From the NCBI RefSeq assembly GCF_039542035.1, contig NZ_BAABHJ010000005.1, positions 868,001-932,000 on the forward strand: a stretch of 64,000 nt of DNA, written 5' to 3'. A program made the position numbers and the translations under genes. Within the stretch, counting starts at the first letter, position 1; each line of letters opens with the position of its first letter. Source of the stretch: Actinoallomurus liliacearum (lineage in GTDB: Bacteria > Actinomycetota > Actinomycetes > Streptosporangiales > Streptosporangiaceae). Below the pieces are notes generated by a model that saw nothing but the letters and a program-made list of their open reading frames with translations, was not told where the DNA came from and ran no database searches. Shown here piece after piece: positions 1 through 7,045 of this stretch.

Positions 1-1
1 C

Positions 2-109
2 GTCCGGGAGTCCATCATCGGACGCATGGAGCGCAACGGCGGCAGGGCGGAGATCCGCACGGCTCCGGGCGAGGGAACCGAAGTGAGACTGGAGTTGAAA
101 CGGTCATGA
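2..109 (+). CDS. Sensor histidine kinase, C-terminal end only (cut by window start)
   Basis: The reading frame enters from the left edge and stops at TGA 107-109. The visible 35 residues end in a GEGTEVRLEL-like segment, the usual last strand of a HATPase_c ATP-binding domain. The stop overlaps the ATG of the following response regulator (ATGA, 106-109), so the two are translationally coupled and form a two-component pair. Sensor domain, membrane segments and the phospho-accepting histidine lie outside the window, so the stimulus cannot be inferred. Confidence 0.8.
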   Translation, partial: VRESIIGRMERNGGRAEIRTAPGEGTEVRLELKRS

Positions 110-777
110 CCCGAGTCGTACTGGTCGACGATCACCAGATGTTCCGCAGCGGCGTGAAGGCCGAGCTGGGCGACTCTGTGGAGATCGTCGGCGAGGCGGG
201 AGACGTCGACGAGGCCGTGGAGGTCATCGCGGCGACCCGGCCCGACGTCGTGCTGCTCGACGTCCACCTGCCGGGCGGCGGAGGCGTCGAGGTGCTGCGC
301 CGCGTGCTCGGCGGTGCCCGGAGCGGACCGGCCGAGGCGGCGTCGGCCGAACAGGCGGCGACGACGCGCTTCCTGGCGCTGTCGGTGTCCGACGCGGCCG
401 AGGACGTCATCGGCGTGATCCGCGGCGGCGCCCGCGGCTACGTCACCAAGACGATCTCCGGCCCGGAGCTGACCGGCGCGATCGGCCGGGTGGCCGAGGG
501 TGACGCCGTCTTCTCGCCCCGCCTGGCGGGGTTCGTGCTGGACGCCTTCGCCGCGACGGACGCGCCGTCCATCGACCCCGAGCTGGACCAGCTCACCCAG
601 CGCGAGCGGGAGGTGCTCCGGCTGATCGCCCGCGGCTACGCGTACAAGGAGATCGCCAAGGAGCTGTTCATCTCGGTGAAGACCGTGGAGACGCACGTGT
701 CGTCGGTGCTGCGCAAGCTCCAGCTGTCCAACCGCCACGAGCTGTCCCGCTGGGCCGCCGCCCGCCGCCTCGTCTAG
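106..777 (+). CDS. LuxR/NarL-family response regulator
   Basis: A 223-residue cytoplasmic transcription factor. The receiver domain (about 1-125) has the acidic pair Asp8-Asp9, the phospho-acceptor Asp52 in LLDVHLP and a conserved Lys in GYVTKT. A LuxR-type HTH fills about residues 160-223 (LTQREREVL then KEIAKELFIS and VKTVETHV). It carries a stretch of roughly 15 Ala/Glu-rich residues between strand 3 and strand 4 of the receiver that is longer than the family norm. It overlaps the upstream kinase by four bases, so that kinase is its partner. The stop overlaps the convergent carbonic anhydrase gene by four bases. Targets are unknown. Confidence 0.92.
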   Translation: MTRVVLVDDHQMFRSGVKAELGDSVEIVGEAGDVDEAVEVIAATRPDVVLLDVHLPGGGGVEVLRRVLGGARSGPAEAASAEQAATTRFLALSVSDAAEDVIGVIRGGARGYVTKTISGPELTGAIGRVAEGDAVFSPRLAGFVLDAFAATDAPSIDPELDQLTQREREVLRLIARGYAYKEIAKELFISVKTVETHVSSVLRKLQLSNRHELSRWAAARRLV

Positions 778-1268
778 AGGGTGACCTCGCGCAGCTCACC
801 GGATTCGACGTCGAAGACGAACCCGCGCACGGAGTCCTTGTGCGGGACGAACGGGTTCGCCTTGATCCTCGCGATCGACTGGCGCACGTCCTCGTCCACG
901 TCGGTGAACGACTCGACCGCCCAGTCCGGCCTGAGACCGGTGTCGGCGTACAACTGCTCGCGGAACCCGTCGTCCGTGATGCCCTGCATCCCGCAGCCGG
1001 TGTGGTGGATCAGGACGATCTCGCGGGTGCCGAGCATCCGCTGGCTGATCGACACCGAGCGGATCACGTCCGGGGTGACCACCCCGCCGGCGTTGCGGAT
1101 GATGTGCGCGTCGCCGATCTCCAGGCCCAGCAGGCCGAACATGTCGAGGCGGGCGTCCATGCACGCGACGATCGTCAGGTGCCGCGACGGTGCGGCCGAC
1201 ATGCCCTCGGCGTCGAAGCCGTCGCGGTAGCGCCGGGCGTTGTCCAGGAGTTCATCGGTGACGGACAT
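774..1268 (-). CDS. Beta-class carbonic anhydrase, short form
   Basis: A 164-residue protein that should interconvert CO2 and bicarbonate using one zinc ion. The zinc ligands are visible: Cys36 and Asp38 in the CMDARLD motif (with Arg40, which pairs with the Asp) and His89 and Cys92 in HHTGCG. The length is at the short end of the family and resembles the small actinobacterial beta-CAs. Start ATG is preceded by GAGGAG at about 9 bases. It is convergent with the response regulator (4-base overlap) and divergent from the small gene at 1370. No signal peptide, so cytoplasmic. Confidence 0.9.
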   Translation of the reverse strand: MSVTDELLDNARRYRDGFDAEGMSAAPSRHLTIVACMDARLDMFGLLGLEIGDAHIIRNAGGVVTPDVIRSVSISQRMLGTREIVLIHHTGCGMQGITDDGFREQLYADTGLRPDWAVESFTDVDEDVRQSIARIKANPFVPHKDSVRGFVFDVESGELREVTL

Positions 1269-1369
1269 GAGTGACGGCTCCTCTACTCAAAGTGGATCAC
1301 TACATTCCATCACGAAGTCCGTTTCCGGAATTCGCCGCCTCCCCTGGACCCGTCGCTACCATGGAGGCG

Positions 1370-1591
1370 ATGTCAGATGACAGTGCGCACGAGCGGTACC
1401 TGCTCCTCATGGCGTGCGGGCGACTGAGGCTGAAGCCCACGACGACCAGGGACCTGGACCGCCTTCCCCGATACGTCGTCCCGGACGACGTATCGCCAGT
1501 GGATCTTCTCTTGGCCGAACGCGATGACGAGCGCATGCTGGACATCGCAAGCTCGGTCGGGTTGCCGACCGCGGCACCCGGGCTCGAATGA
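1370..1591 (+). CDS. Small hypothetical protein
   Basis: A short acidic ORF of 73 residues if started at ATG 1370, or 76 from ATG 1361; an open frame extends back to 1271. It has no membrane segment and no family I recognise. The GGAGG at 1363-1367 is too close to the 1370 start for a normal ribosome binding site, and nothing good precedes 1361, so the start is undecided. It lies divergent to the carbonic anhydrase and convergent with the acetyltransferase. It could be a genuine small gene, judged from codon usage and lack of a better frame, or spurious. Confidence 0.45.
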   Translation: MSDDSAHERYLLLMACGRLRLKPTTTRDLDRLPRYVVPDDVSPVDLLLAERDDERMLDIASSVGLPTAAPGLE

Positions 1592-1601
1592 CGGACCGCG
1601 G

Positions 1602-2039
1602 TCAGCGGCGGAGCATGGGGACGTGGGGGATGCCGTCCTCGACGTACTCCGGGCCGTCGACGACGAAGCCGTACTTCGCGTAGAAGCCCGCGACCTGCGT
1701 CTGCGCGTCGAGCCGCACCGTACGGTCGCCGACGGCCTCCAGCGCCGCCTCCATGAGCCGCCCTGCCAGCCCGGCCCCGCGCGCGTGCGGTGCCGTCACG
1801 ACCCGGCCGATCCGCGCGCCGTCCGGGTCGTCCAGCACGCGCAGGTACGCCTCCGGCGCGCCCGAGTCGCCGGACAGCCAGACGTGGCGGGTGCCGGGCT
1901 CGGTGTCCCGGCCGTCCAGCTCCGGGTACGGGCAGTTCTGCTCGACGACGAAGACGTCCACCCGGAGCTTCAGCAGCGCGTACAGAGTGCCGGCGTCCAG
2001 CTCCGTGAACGACGCGACCTGCGGTTCGGCGTCACCCAT
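1602..2039 (-). CDS. GNAT-family N-acetyltransferase, ElaA type
   Basis: A 145-residue protein starting at ATG 2037-2039; an upstream in-frame Met at 2069 adds ten residues and falls outside family length. The N-terminal segment (LYALLKLRVDVFVVEQ followed by CPYPELDGRD) is the hallmark of ElaA-like acetyltransferases, and the acetyl-CoA binding segment with ARGAGLAGRL lies near residues 83-92. It should transfer acetyl from acetyl-CoA to an unknown amine. The upstream DNA is the end of a decayed tnpB element, so its promoter may lie inside transposon-derived sequence. Confidence 0.85.
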   Translation of the reverse strand: MGDAEPQVASFTELDAGTLYALLKLRVDVFVVEQNCPYPELDGRDTEPGTRHVWLSGDSGAPEAYLRVLDDPDGARIGRVVTAPHARGAGLAGRLMEAALEAVGDRTVRLDAQTQVAGFYAKYGFVVDGPEYVEDGIPHVPMLRR

Positions 2040-2040
2040 G

Positions 2041-2135
2041 ACCGACGATCCTAGTGCCGTGTCAATCAACGTTGGTCGTGGAATGACCGTGTTGGTTGAT
2101 CCTCGCCTTGGGCGAGCAACTCCCCACTGGGGGGT
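2041..2135 (-). repeat. Stacked inverted repeats at the presumed right end of the tnpB element
   Basis: On the minus strand, downstream of the tnpB remnant, come a CCCC-AGT-GGGG hairpin (2122-2132), a perfect CTCGCC-CAA-GGCGAG hairpin (2102-2116), then GATCAACC, then a third imperfect dyad bounded by ATCAAC and GTTGAT (about 2067-2100). Hairpins followed by TCAA are typical of IS200/IS605-type right ends, where the guide RNA scaffold of TnpB ends. The exact element boundary is not provable from one copy. Any or all of these could instead act as a terminator. Confidence 0.45.
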
Positions 2136-2198
2136 GGGGCGGGCCTCGGCCGGCCAGGGGACCCTCGGGCGGTGCCGTGATGGGGGCGTCGTCGGGGG

Positions 2199-2822
2199 TC
2201 ACGCCGGGACGGTCCGGCACCGGGGAGATGCCGTCCGGCTCGACGGTGCGTGATCACCACCGGGAACGGATTCCTCTCGCTGGTGGTGATGGGTCCGCCC
2301 ACGCTGCGGTGGGCGATGTTGGCGCCGCCCCCGCACCCACAACGGCGGGCGCCCACGGGCGACCGCCAGTCGCAGGCGCTGCCCGTCGATGGCGAAGCTG
2401 CCGTAGCGGAACCGTACCGGCATCAGGCGGCGTTTTCGGCGCGGGAACCGCGCCGAAGTATCACCCTCGGCGCGGCGTTTGGCGGCGGCGAACCAGGCGT
2501 CGCTGTAACGACGCAGCACCCCTTCGGCGCACACCGAGTTCAACTCACCGAACGCGCCGGGCCCGGCCTGGTGCAGTTCTCGGCACAGCTGCTGGAAGTT
2601 GATGATCGGCGCCAGGCCGCGCTGCCGCCGCCACCGGTTCATATCCAGCACGCACGCCCACACGTCCCCGGCCGCGACCAGCAACCCGAAACACCGCCGC
2701 CGCTGCGCGGGCGTGAGGCGCAGGCCGACCCGGGCGGTGCGCAGCACCGCCCGACGGGCTCCAGGATCAATACGTCGAGGCACGGAGCGATTACAGCAGG
2801 TGCCTACGACAAAATCCGGCAC
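2199..2822 (-). pseudogene. tnpB: TnpB (IS200/IS605-type RNA-guided nuclease), N-terminal remnant
   Basis: Residues about 30-165 of the 207-residue frame read as the N-terminal half of TnpB/OrfB: RVGLRLTPAQRRR, a WACVLDMNRWRRQRG helix, FGELNSVCAEGVLRRY, AWFAAAKRR, FPRRKRRLMPVRFR. After WVRG the frame turns into unrelated Arg/Pro-rich sequence, and the RuvC-like catalytic residues and the zinc finger are absent, so a deletion or frameshift has removed the nuclease. Intact family members are about 380-450 residues. No tnpA is nearby. The element interrupts the space between the acetyltransferase and the nucleoside hydrolase and looks dead. Confidence 0.75.
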
Positions 2823-2927
2823 CCCCTGATCGCCGGGGCAACCAGGCCGTTGGACAATTCCGAAGAATGGCCGATTACGCGAACAAGGTTATTTGACGCG
2901 GTACTAGGAAGCGGGCGGGCCCGCTCC

Positions 2928-3869
2928 TCACAGCAGGGCGGCGAGCAGGCGTTCCTGGAAGGCCGATACGTCGCTGCCGACGGCGACCTTGACGACCGGG
3001 CGGTCGCCCTCGTCGGCGTACGAGCGGCGGTCCCACAGGGTCGTGCCGCGGGTCCGCTCGCCGCGCAGCTCGACGCGTACGGGCCGCTCGGCGTACTCGC
3101 CGAGGGACGGGTCGACGGCCAGCATGGCGGCCAGCGCGTCGTGGACCACCACGCCCCGGGTACCGAGCGAGGCCGTGTAGGCGGCCGTGTAGAACTCCAG
3201 GATCCGCGCGGCGAACCGGGCGAGGTCGGAGTCCGCCTCGGCGAGCCGGTCCAGCCACACGCCGTCCAGCGCGGTCGGGTGGGTGGCGTCGAGCGGGACC
3301 AGCGTGACCGGCCAGCCCGCGCTCAGCACGAGCTCGGCGGCCTCCGGGTCGTGCCAGATGTTGGCCTCGGCGTGGCTGGTGACGTTGCCCTGGTGGTCGA
3401 ACGCCCCGCCCATCACCACCACCTCGCGGAACATCGTCGGCAGCGACGGCTCCAGCAGCAGCGCGATGGCGAGGTTGGTCAGCGGGCCGACGGCCACCAG
3501 CGTCAGCTCGCCGGGCCGTTCCCGGCCGAGCCGGATGATCTGCTCCGGAGCGGAGATCTCGACCGGGCGGCCCGCCGGGGCGGGCAGGTTCGTGTCGCCC
3601 AGGCCGTCCGCGCCGTGCCAGTCGGGCGCGTAGTCCACGTCCTGGGCCATGGGGCGGACGGCGCCCACGGCGACCGGCACGTCGGGCAGCCCGGCGCGTT
3701 CGAGGACCCGGAGGGTGTTGAGCGCGCCGACCTCCGGGGCGACGTTGCCGTGCACGGTGCCGACGGCGACCAGCTCCGCCTCCCCGGCCTTCACGAGGCT
3801 GGCCAGGTAGAGCAGGGTGATCGCGTCGTCGACGCCGGTGTCGCAGTCGAGCAGGATCTTCGGTGCCAC
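2928..3869 (-). CDS. Nucleoside N-ribohydrolase (IunH/URH1 family)
   Basis: A 313-residue cytoplasmic enzyme that hydrolyses the N-glycosidic bond of ribonucleosides to ribose and base. The N-terminal LLDCDTGVDDA holds the calcium-binding DxDxxxDD cluster (Asp10, Asp14, Asp15), and an active-site His-Asp pair appears in VVHDALA in the C-terminal third. The start is GTG at 3867-3869, with GAGGAAC upstream. It lies 55 bases downstream of the PIG-L deacetylase on the same strand, probably one transcript. Base preference (inosine, uridine or other) cannot be read from the sequence. It complements the nucleoside salvage genes near 47-56 kb. Confidence 0.92.
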   Translation of the reverse strand: MAPKILLDCDTGVDDAITLLYLASLVKAGEAELVAVGTVHGNVAPEVGALNTLRVLERAGLPDVPVAVGAVRPMAQDVDYAPDWHGADGLGDTNLPAPAGRPVEISAPEQIIRLGRERPGELTLVAVGPLTNLAIALLLEPSLPTMFREVVVMGGAFDHQGNVTSHAEANIWHDPEAAELVLSAGWPVTLVPLDATHPTALDGVWLDRLAEADSDLARFAARILEFYTAAYTASLGTRGVVVHDALAAMLAVDPSLGEYAERPVRVELRGERTRGTTLWDRRSYADEGDRPVVKVAVGSDVSAFQERLLAALL

Positions 3870-3924
3870 GTCGTCCGTTCCTCGTGGAGATGGTGATTCG
3901 GGAGAGGTCGTACGGCCGGGAGCG

Positions 3925-4647
3925 TTACTCGGCCGGGACGACCTGGAAGACCTCGGCCAGGCGGCCTTCGGGCAGGCCGCCGAGACGGGCGCTCGCGCCC
4001 ATCCAGGTGCGCAGCATCTGCTCCAGGTCGTCGCGGTGGGAGACCTGGCTGGCGTGCGCGCGCAGCGCCGCGAGCTTGCGGTCGAAGACGTCGGTGACGT
4101 CGACGTACTGGTTCAGCGACGGCCCGCCGGTGATCCAGATCTCCCGGGCGGTCCAGGCCTCCAGCCCCTCGGCGCGCAGCTCCGGGAAGGCGTACGGGTT
4201 GCGGGCGTCGGGGTAGACGGCGTCGAACGCGGCCGAGCCGACCGCCCGGTGGTCCGGGTGCCCGGCGTAGATGCGCTCGTAGTTCCGCTCGGGGCTGGGG
4301 ATGACGACCCGGTCGGGCCGGACCTGCCGGATCACCCTGGCGATGTCGCGGCGCAGGTCGAGGTTCGCCTCGACGCGCCCGTCCGGGTAGCCGAGGAAGC
4401 GCAGGTCGGTGACGCCGACGCACTTGGCGGCCGCGGTCTGCTCGGCCCGGCGCAGCGGGCCCATCTCCTCGCGCGGAACGTCGTCGTCGAAGCCGCCCGC
4501 GTCGCCGTCGGTGACGAGGAGGTAGGAGACCTCGATGCCCGCGTCCACCCAGGTGGCGACCGTGCCGGCGCAGGAGAAGTCGATGTCGTCGGGATGGGCC
4601 ATCACCACGAGGGCGCGCTGAACGTCGTCGATCACGGTGGTCATCAT
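3925..4647 (-). CDS. PIG-L (LmbE)-family deacetylase
   Basis: A 240-residue zinc-dependent N-deacetylase fold. The AHPDD motif (His18, Asp20, Asp21) and a later GHPDHRAVG segment carry the metal-binding residues typical of the family, which includes MshB of mycothiol biosynthesis and Mca. It lacks features that would single out MshB, so the substrate is open. It starts at one of two adjacent ATGs, is divergent to dhaK over a 77-base gap, and is followed at 55 bases by the nucleoside hydrolase, which suggests a shared job on sugar-containing metabolites. Confidence 0.85.
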   Translation of the reverse strand: MMTTVIDDVQRALVVMAHPDDIDFSCAGTVATWVDAGIEVSYLLVTDGDAGGFDDDVPREEMGPLRRAEQTAAAKCVGVTDLRFLGYPDGRVEANLDLRRDIARVIRQVRPDRVVIPSPERNYERIYAGHPDHRAVGSAAFDAVYPDARNPYAFPELRAEGLEAWTAREIWITGGPSLNQYVDVTDVFDRKLAALRAHASQVSHRDDLEQMLRTWMGASARLGGLPEGRLAEVFQVVPAE

Positions 4648-4724
4648 AGGAAATCCACCGCTTTAACCCATCAATCAGCCACAACTCTGGCGCCCGAGGG
4701 GTCCTCAGAGGTATCCCGGAGACC

Positions 4725-5720
4725 ATGAAGAAACTGATCGGTGAGGTCGACGACGTCGTCCTCGACACCCTGCGTGGCATGGCGGCCGCCCATCCGTCCC
4801 TGCGGGTGGACCTGGACCAGCGCGTCATCGTCCGCGCCGACGCCCCGCGTACGGGCAAGGTCGGGCTCGTCTCCGGCGGCGGTTCCGGGCACGAGCCGCT
4901 GCACGGCGGCTTCGTCGGGTACGGCATGCTCGACGCCGCATGTCCCGGCGAGGTGTTCACCTCACCGGTGCCCGACCAGATCCTCGCCGCGACCACCGCG
5001 GCGTCCGGCGGGGCCGGGGTCGTGCACATCGTGAAGAACTACACCGGCGACGTGCTGAACTTCCAGATGGCCGCCGAGCTGGCCGAGGACGAGGACATCG
5101 AGGTCGTGCCCGTCGTGATCGACGACGACGTCGCGGTCCAGGACAGTACCTTCACCGCAGGGCGGCGGGGCACCGGCGCGACCCTCTTCGCCGAGAAGAC
5201 CGCCGGCGCGCTGGCCGAGGCCGGCGGGTCGCTGCAGGACGTCGCCGCCGTGGCCCGCGAGGTCAACGAGCGGACCCGTTCCTTCGGCGTCGCGCTCACC
5301 GCCTGCACCGTCCCGGCCGCCGGGCGCCCGACGTTCGAGCTGGGCGCGGACGAGATGGAGCTCGGCATCGGCATCCACGGCGAGCCCGGCCGCGAGCGTA
5401 CGAAGCTGCGCCCCGCCCCGGAGATCGTCGACGTGGCGCTGTCGGCGATCGACGAGGACATGCCGCTGTCCGGATCGGAGGTCCTCGTCCTGGTGAACGG
5501 CATGGGCGGCACCCCGCTCATGGAGCTGTACGGCGCGTACGCCGCCGTGGCGGACTGGCTCGGCGGGCACAACGTGACGGTCGCGCGCTCGCTCGTCGGC
5601 AACTATGTGACCAGCCTGGAGATGGCGGGCGTGATGATCTCGGTCCTGCGCCTCACGCCGCGGCTCACCGAGCTGTGGGACGCGCCGGTGGAGACGCCCG
5701 GCCTGCGGTGGGGGCGGTGA
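4725..5720 (+). CDS. dhaK: Dihydroxyacetone kinase subunit DhaK (PTS-dependent type)
   Basis: A 331-residue protein that binds dihydroxyacetone covalently for phosphorylation. The substrate-binding histidine falls at residue 218 in GIGIHGEPG, the same number as in the E. coli enzyme, and GGGSGHEPLHGGF (about 51-63) forms the phosphate/substrate loop. The stop TGA overlaps the dhaL ATG by one base. The start at 4725 has a TATCCC box 7 bases upstream and GGAG close by, so leaderless and led translation are both possible. Works with DhaL and DhaM to make dihydroxyacetone phosphate for glycolysis. Confidence 0.95.
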   Translation: MKKLIGEVDDVVLDTLRGMAAAHPSLRVDLDQRVIVRADAPRTGKVGLVSGGGSGHEPLHGGFVGYGMLDAACPGEVFTSPVPDQILAATTAASGGAGVVHIVKNYTGDVLNFQMAAELAEDEDIEVVPVVIDDDVAVQDSTFTAGRRGTGATLFAEKTAGALAEAGGSLQDVAAVAREVNERTRSFGVALTACTVPAAGRPTFELGADEMELGIGIHGEPGRERTKLRPAPEIVDVALSAIDEDMPLSGSEVLVLVNGMGGTPLMELYGAYAAVADWLGGHNVTVARSLVGNYVTSLEMAGVMISVLRLTPRLTELWDAPVETPGLRWGR

Positions 5721-6328
5721 TGGACACTCGTCGCTGGATCGAACGCTTCGCCGAGCTGGTCGCGGCGGACGCCGACCGCCTGACCGGGCTCGACGCCGCG
5801 ATCGGGGACGCCGACCACGGCGCCAACCTGAATCGCGGCCTGCGGGCGGCGGTCGAGGCCGTCGGGCCGGACCTGCCGCCCGGCAAGGTGCTGATGGCCG
5901 CCGGCCGGGCGCTGGTGTCCAAGACGGGTGGCGCGTCCGGACCGCTGTACGGCGGCGCGCTGCGCCGGGCGGGCAAGGCCCTCGGCGACGCCGCCGACGC
6001 GGACGCCGCCGCGCTGGCCGGCGCCCTGCGCGCCGCGCTCGACGCCGTACAGGAGCTGGGCAAGGCCGTCGAGGGGGACAAGACGATGGTCGACGCCCTC
6101 GCGCCGGCGGTCGCCGCGTACGCGGCCGCGGCCGGTGACGGACCGGCCATCGCCGCTCAGGCCGCCCTGGACGCGGCGGAGAAGGGCGCCGAGGCCACCG
6201 TGCCGCTGCAGGCGCGCAAGGGCCGCGCCAGCTACCTCGGGCCCCGCAGCGTCGGCCACCTGGACCCCGGGGCCGCCTCGACCGTCCTGCTGTTCCGCGC
6301 TCTCGCCGACGCCGCCGGGGAAGGGTGA
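5720..6328 (+). CDS. dhaL: Dihydroxyacetone kinase ADP-binding subunit DhaL
   Basis: A 202-residue all-alpha subunit carrying ADP as a phosphoryl cofactor. Asp25, Asp30 and Asp32 in LDAAIGDADHGANL coordinate the two magnesium ions, and KTGGASGPLYGG (about 74-85) is the nucleotide-binding loop. ATG at 5720 overlaps the dhaK stop (TGATG), so translation is coupled. In the PTS-type kinase the bound ADP is rephosphorylated by DhaM. Here dhaM does not follow directly: two MerR-type regulator copies intervene, the first starting 48 bases downstream. Confidence 0.95.
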   Translation: MDTRRWIERFAELVAADADRLTGLDAAIGDADHGANLNRGLRAAVEAVGPDLPPGKVLMAAGRALVSKTGGASGPLYGGALRRAGKALGDAADADAAALAGALRAALDAVQELGKAVEGDKTMVDALAPAVAAYAAAAGDGPAIAAQAALDAAEKGAEATVPLQARKGRASYLGPRSVGHLDPGAASTVLLFRALADAAGEG

Positions 6329-6337
6329 TCCGGCGGC

Positions 6338-6368
6338 TTGCGCCTGACGTGGCGTCAGGACCTACCGT
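6338..6368 (+). promoter_or_regulatory. MerR-type promoter with dyad, 19-bp spacer (copy 1)
   Basis: A TTGCGC box (6338-6343) and a TACCGT box (6363-6368) are separated by 19 bp, the over-long spacer that MerR-family activators need. The spacer holds the perfect dyad CTGACG-TGG-CGTCAG (6344-6358). The ATG at 6376 is only 7 bases after the -10 box, so the mRNA should be leaderless. Predicted: autoregulation by the adjacent regulator. Confidence 0.8.
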
Positions 6369-6375
6369 CCCGTTC

Positions 6376-6999
6376 ATGACGCCACACGCGGACACCGGCC
6401 GGACGCTGGCGGTGGGGGAGCTGGCCCGGCTGACCGGGCTGACCGTACGGACCCTCCACCACTACGACCGGCTCGGTCTGCTGTCGCCCGCCCGGGACTC
6501 GGCCGGCCGGCGGTGTTACGGCCCCCCGGAGGTTCGCCGCCTGCACCGGATCCTCGCGTTGCGCGGGTTCGGGCTGTCCCTGGCCGAGATCGCGGAGGTC
6601 CTGGACGGGGCGGGGACCGACCTGCGGGCGCTGCTGCGCCGGCAGCTCGAGCAGACCGAGGAGCGGATCGCGGCGGCCGAGCGGCTGCGCCGCACGCTGC
6701 TGGCGGTCATCGACGCGTCGGCCCGGAACGACGAGGGGGCCGGCCCGTCGGTCGAGGAACTCGTCGAGCTCATCGAGGTGATGATGACGATGGACCGCAA
6801 GCTGACGCGCGAGGAATTCGAGGACATGAACCGGCGGCGGCAGGAGGCGATGGACCGGTTGAGCCCGGAGGAGATCGCCGGGCTACAGCGGCGGCGCGCC
6901 GAGGCGGCGTCCCGGCTCAGCCCCGAGGAGCTCGAGGAGATGAGCCGACGGCGGCGGGCGCTCCTCCCCGACGGCGTCGACGTCGCCGATGAATCGTGA
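6376..6999 (+). CDS. MerR-family (TipA-like) transcriptional regulator, full copy
   Basis: A 207-residue regulator. The winged-helix DNA-binding domain spans about residues 10-80 (VGELARLTGLTVRTLHHYDRLGLL, then RRCYG), followed by a dimerisation helix (about 85-125). The C-terminal 65 residues contain three related repeats of a motif ending in RRR (MNRRR, LQRRR, MSRRR, with LSPEE between), probably helical, in place of the large TipAS drug-binding domain. Start ATG 6376 is chosen because it lies 7 bases after the MerR-type promoter and there is no ribosome binding site. It sits between dhaL and dhaM, so control of dihydroxyacetone metabolism is a reasonable inference; the effector is unknown. 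Confidence 0.88.
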   Translation: MTPHADTGRTLAVGELARLTGLTVRTLHHYDRLGLLSPARDSAGRRCYGPPEVRRLHRILALRGFGLSLAEIAEVLDGAGTDLRALLRRQLEQTEERIAAAERLRRTLLAVIDASARNDEGAGPSVEELVELIEVMMTMDRKLTREEFEDMNRRRQEAMDRLSPEEIAGLQRRRAEAASRLSPEELEEMSRRRRALLPDGVDVADES

Positions 7000-7007
7000 C
7001 CGGCGGC

Positions 7008-7038
7008 TTGCGCCTGACCCGACGTCAGGACTTAGCGT
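7008..7038 (+). promoter_or_regulatory. MerR-type promoter with dyad, 19-bp spacer (copy 2)
   Basis: TTGCGC (7008-7013) and TAGCGT (7033-7038) are again 19 bp apart, with the dyad CTGAC-CCGAC-GTCAG (7014-7028) in the spacer. ATG 7046 follows the -10 box by 7 bases. The half-sites are kept but the dyad centre differs from copy 1, so regulator affinity may have diverged. Confidence 0.78.
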
Positions 7039-7045
7039 CGCCGTC

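Noticed and set aside
2250..3896. A 548-codon forward frame across the tnpB remnant and nucleoside hydrolase
   Set aside because: It runs through a transposon remnant and antisense to a clear enzyme gene. The composition is that of a shadow frame.
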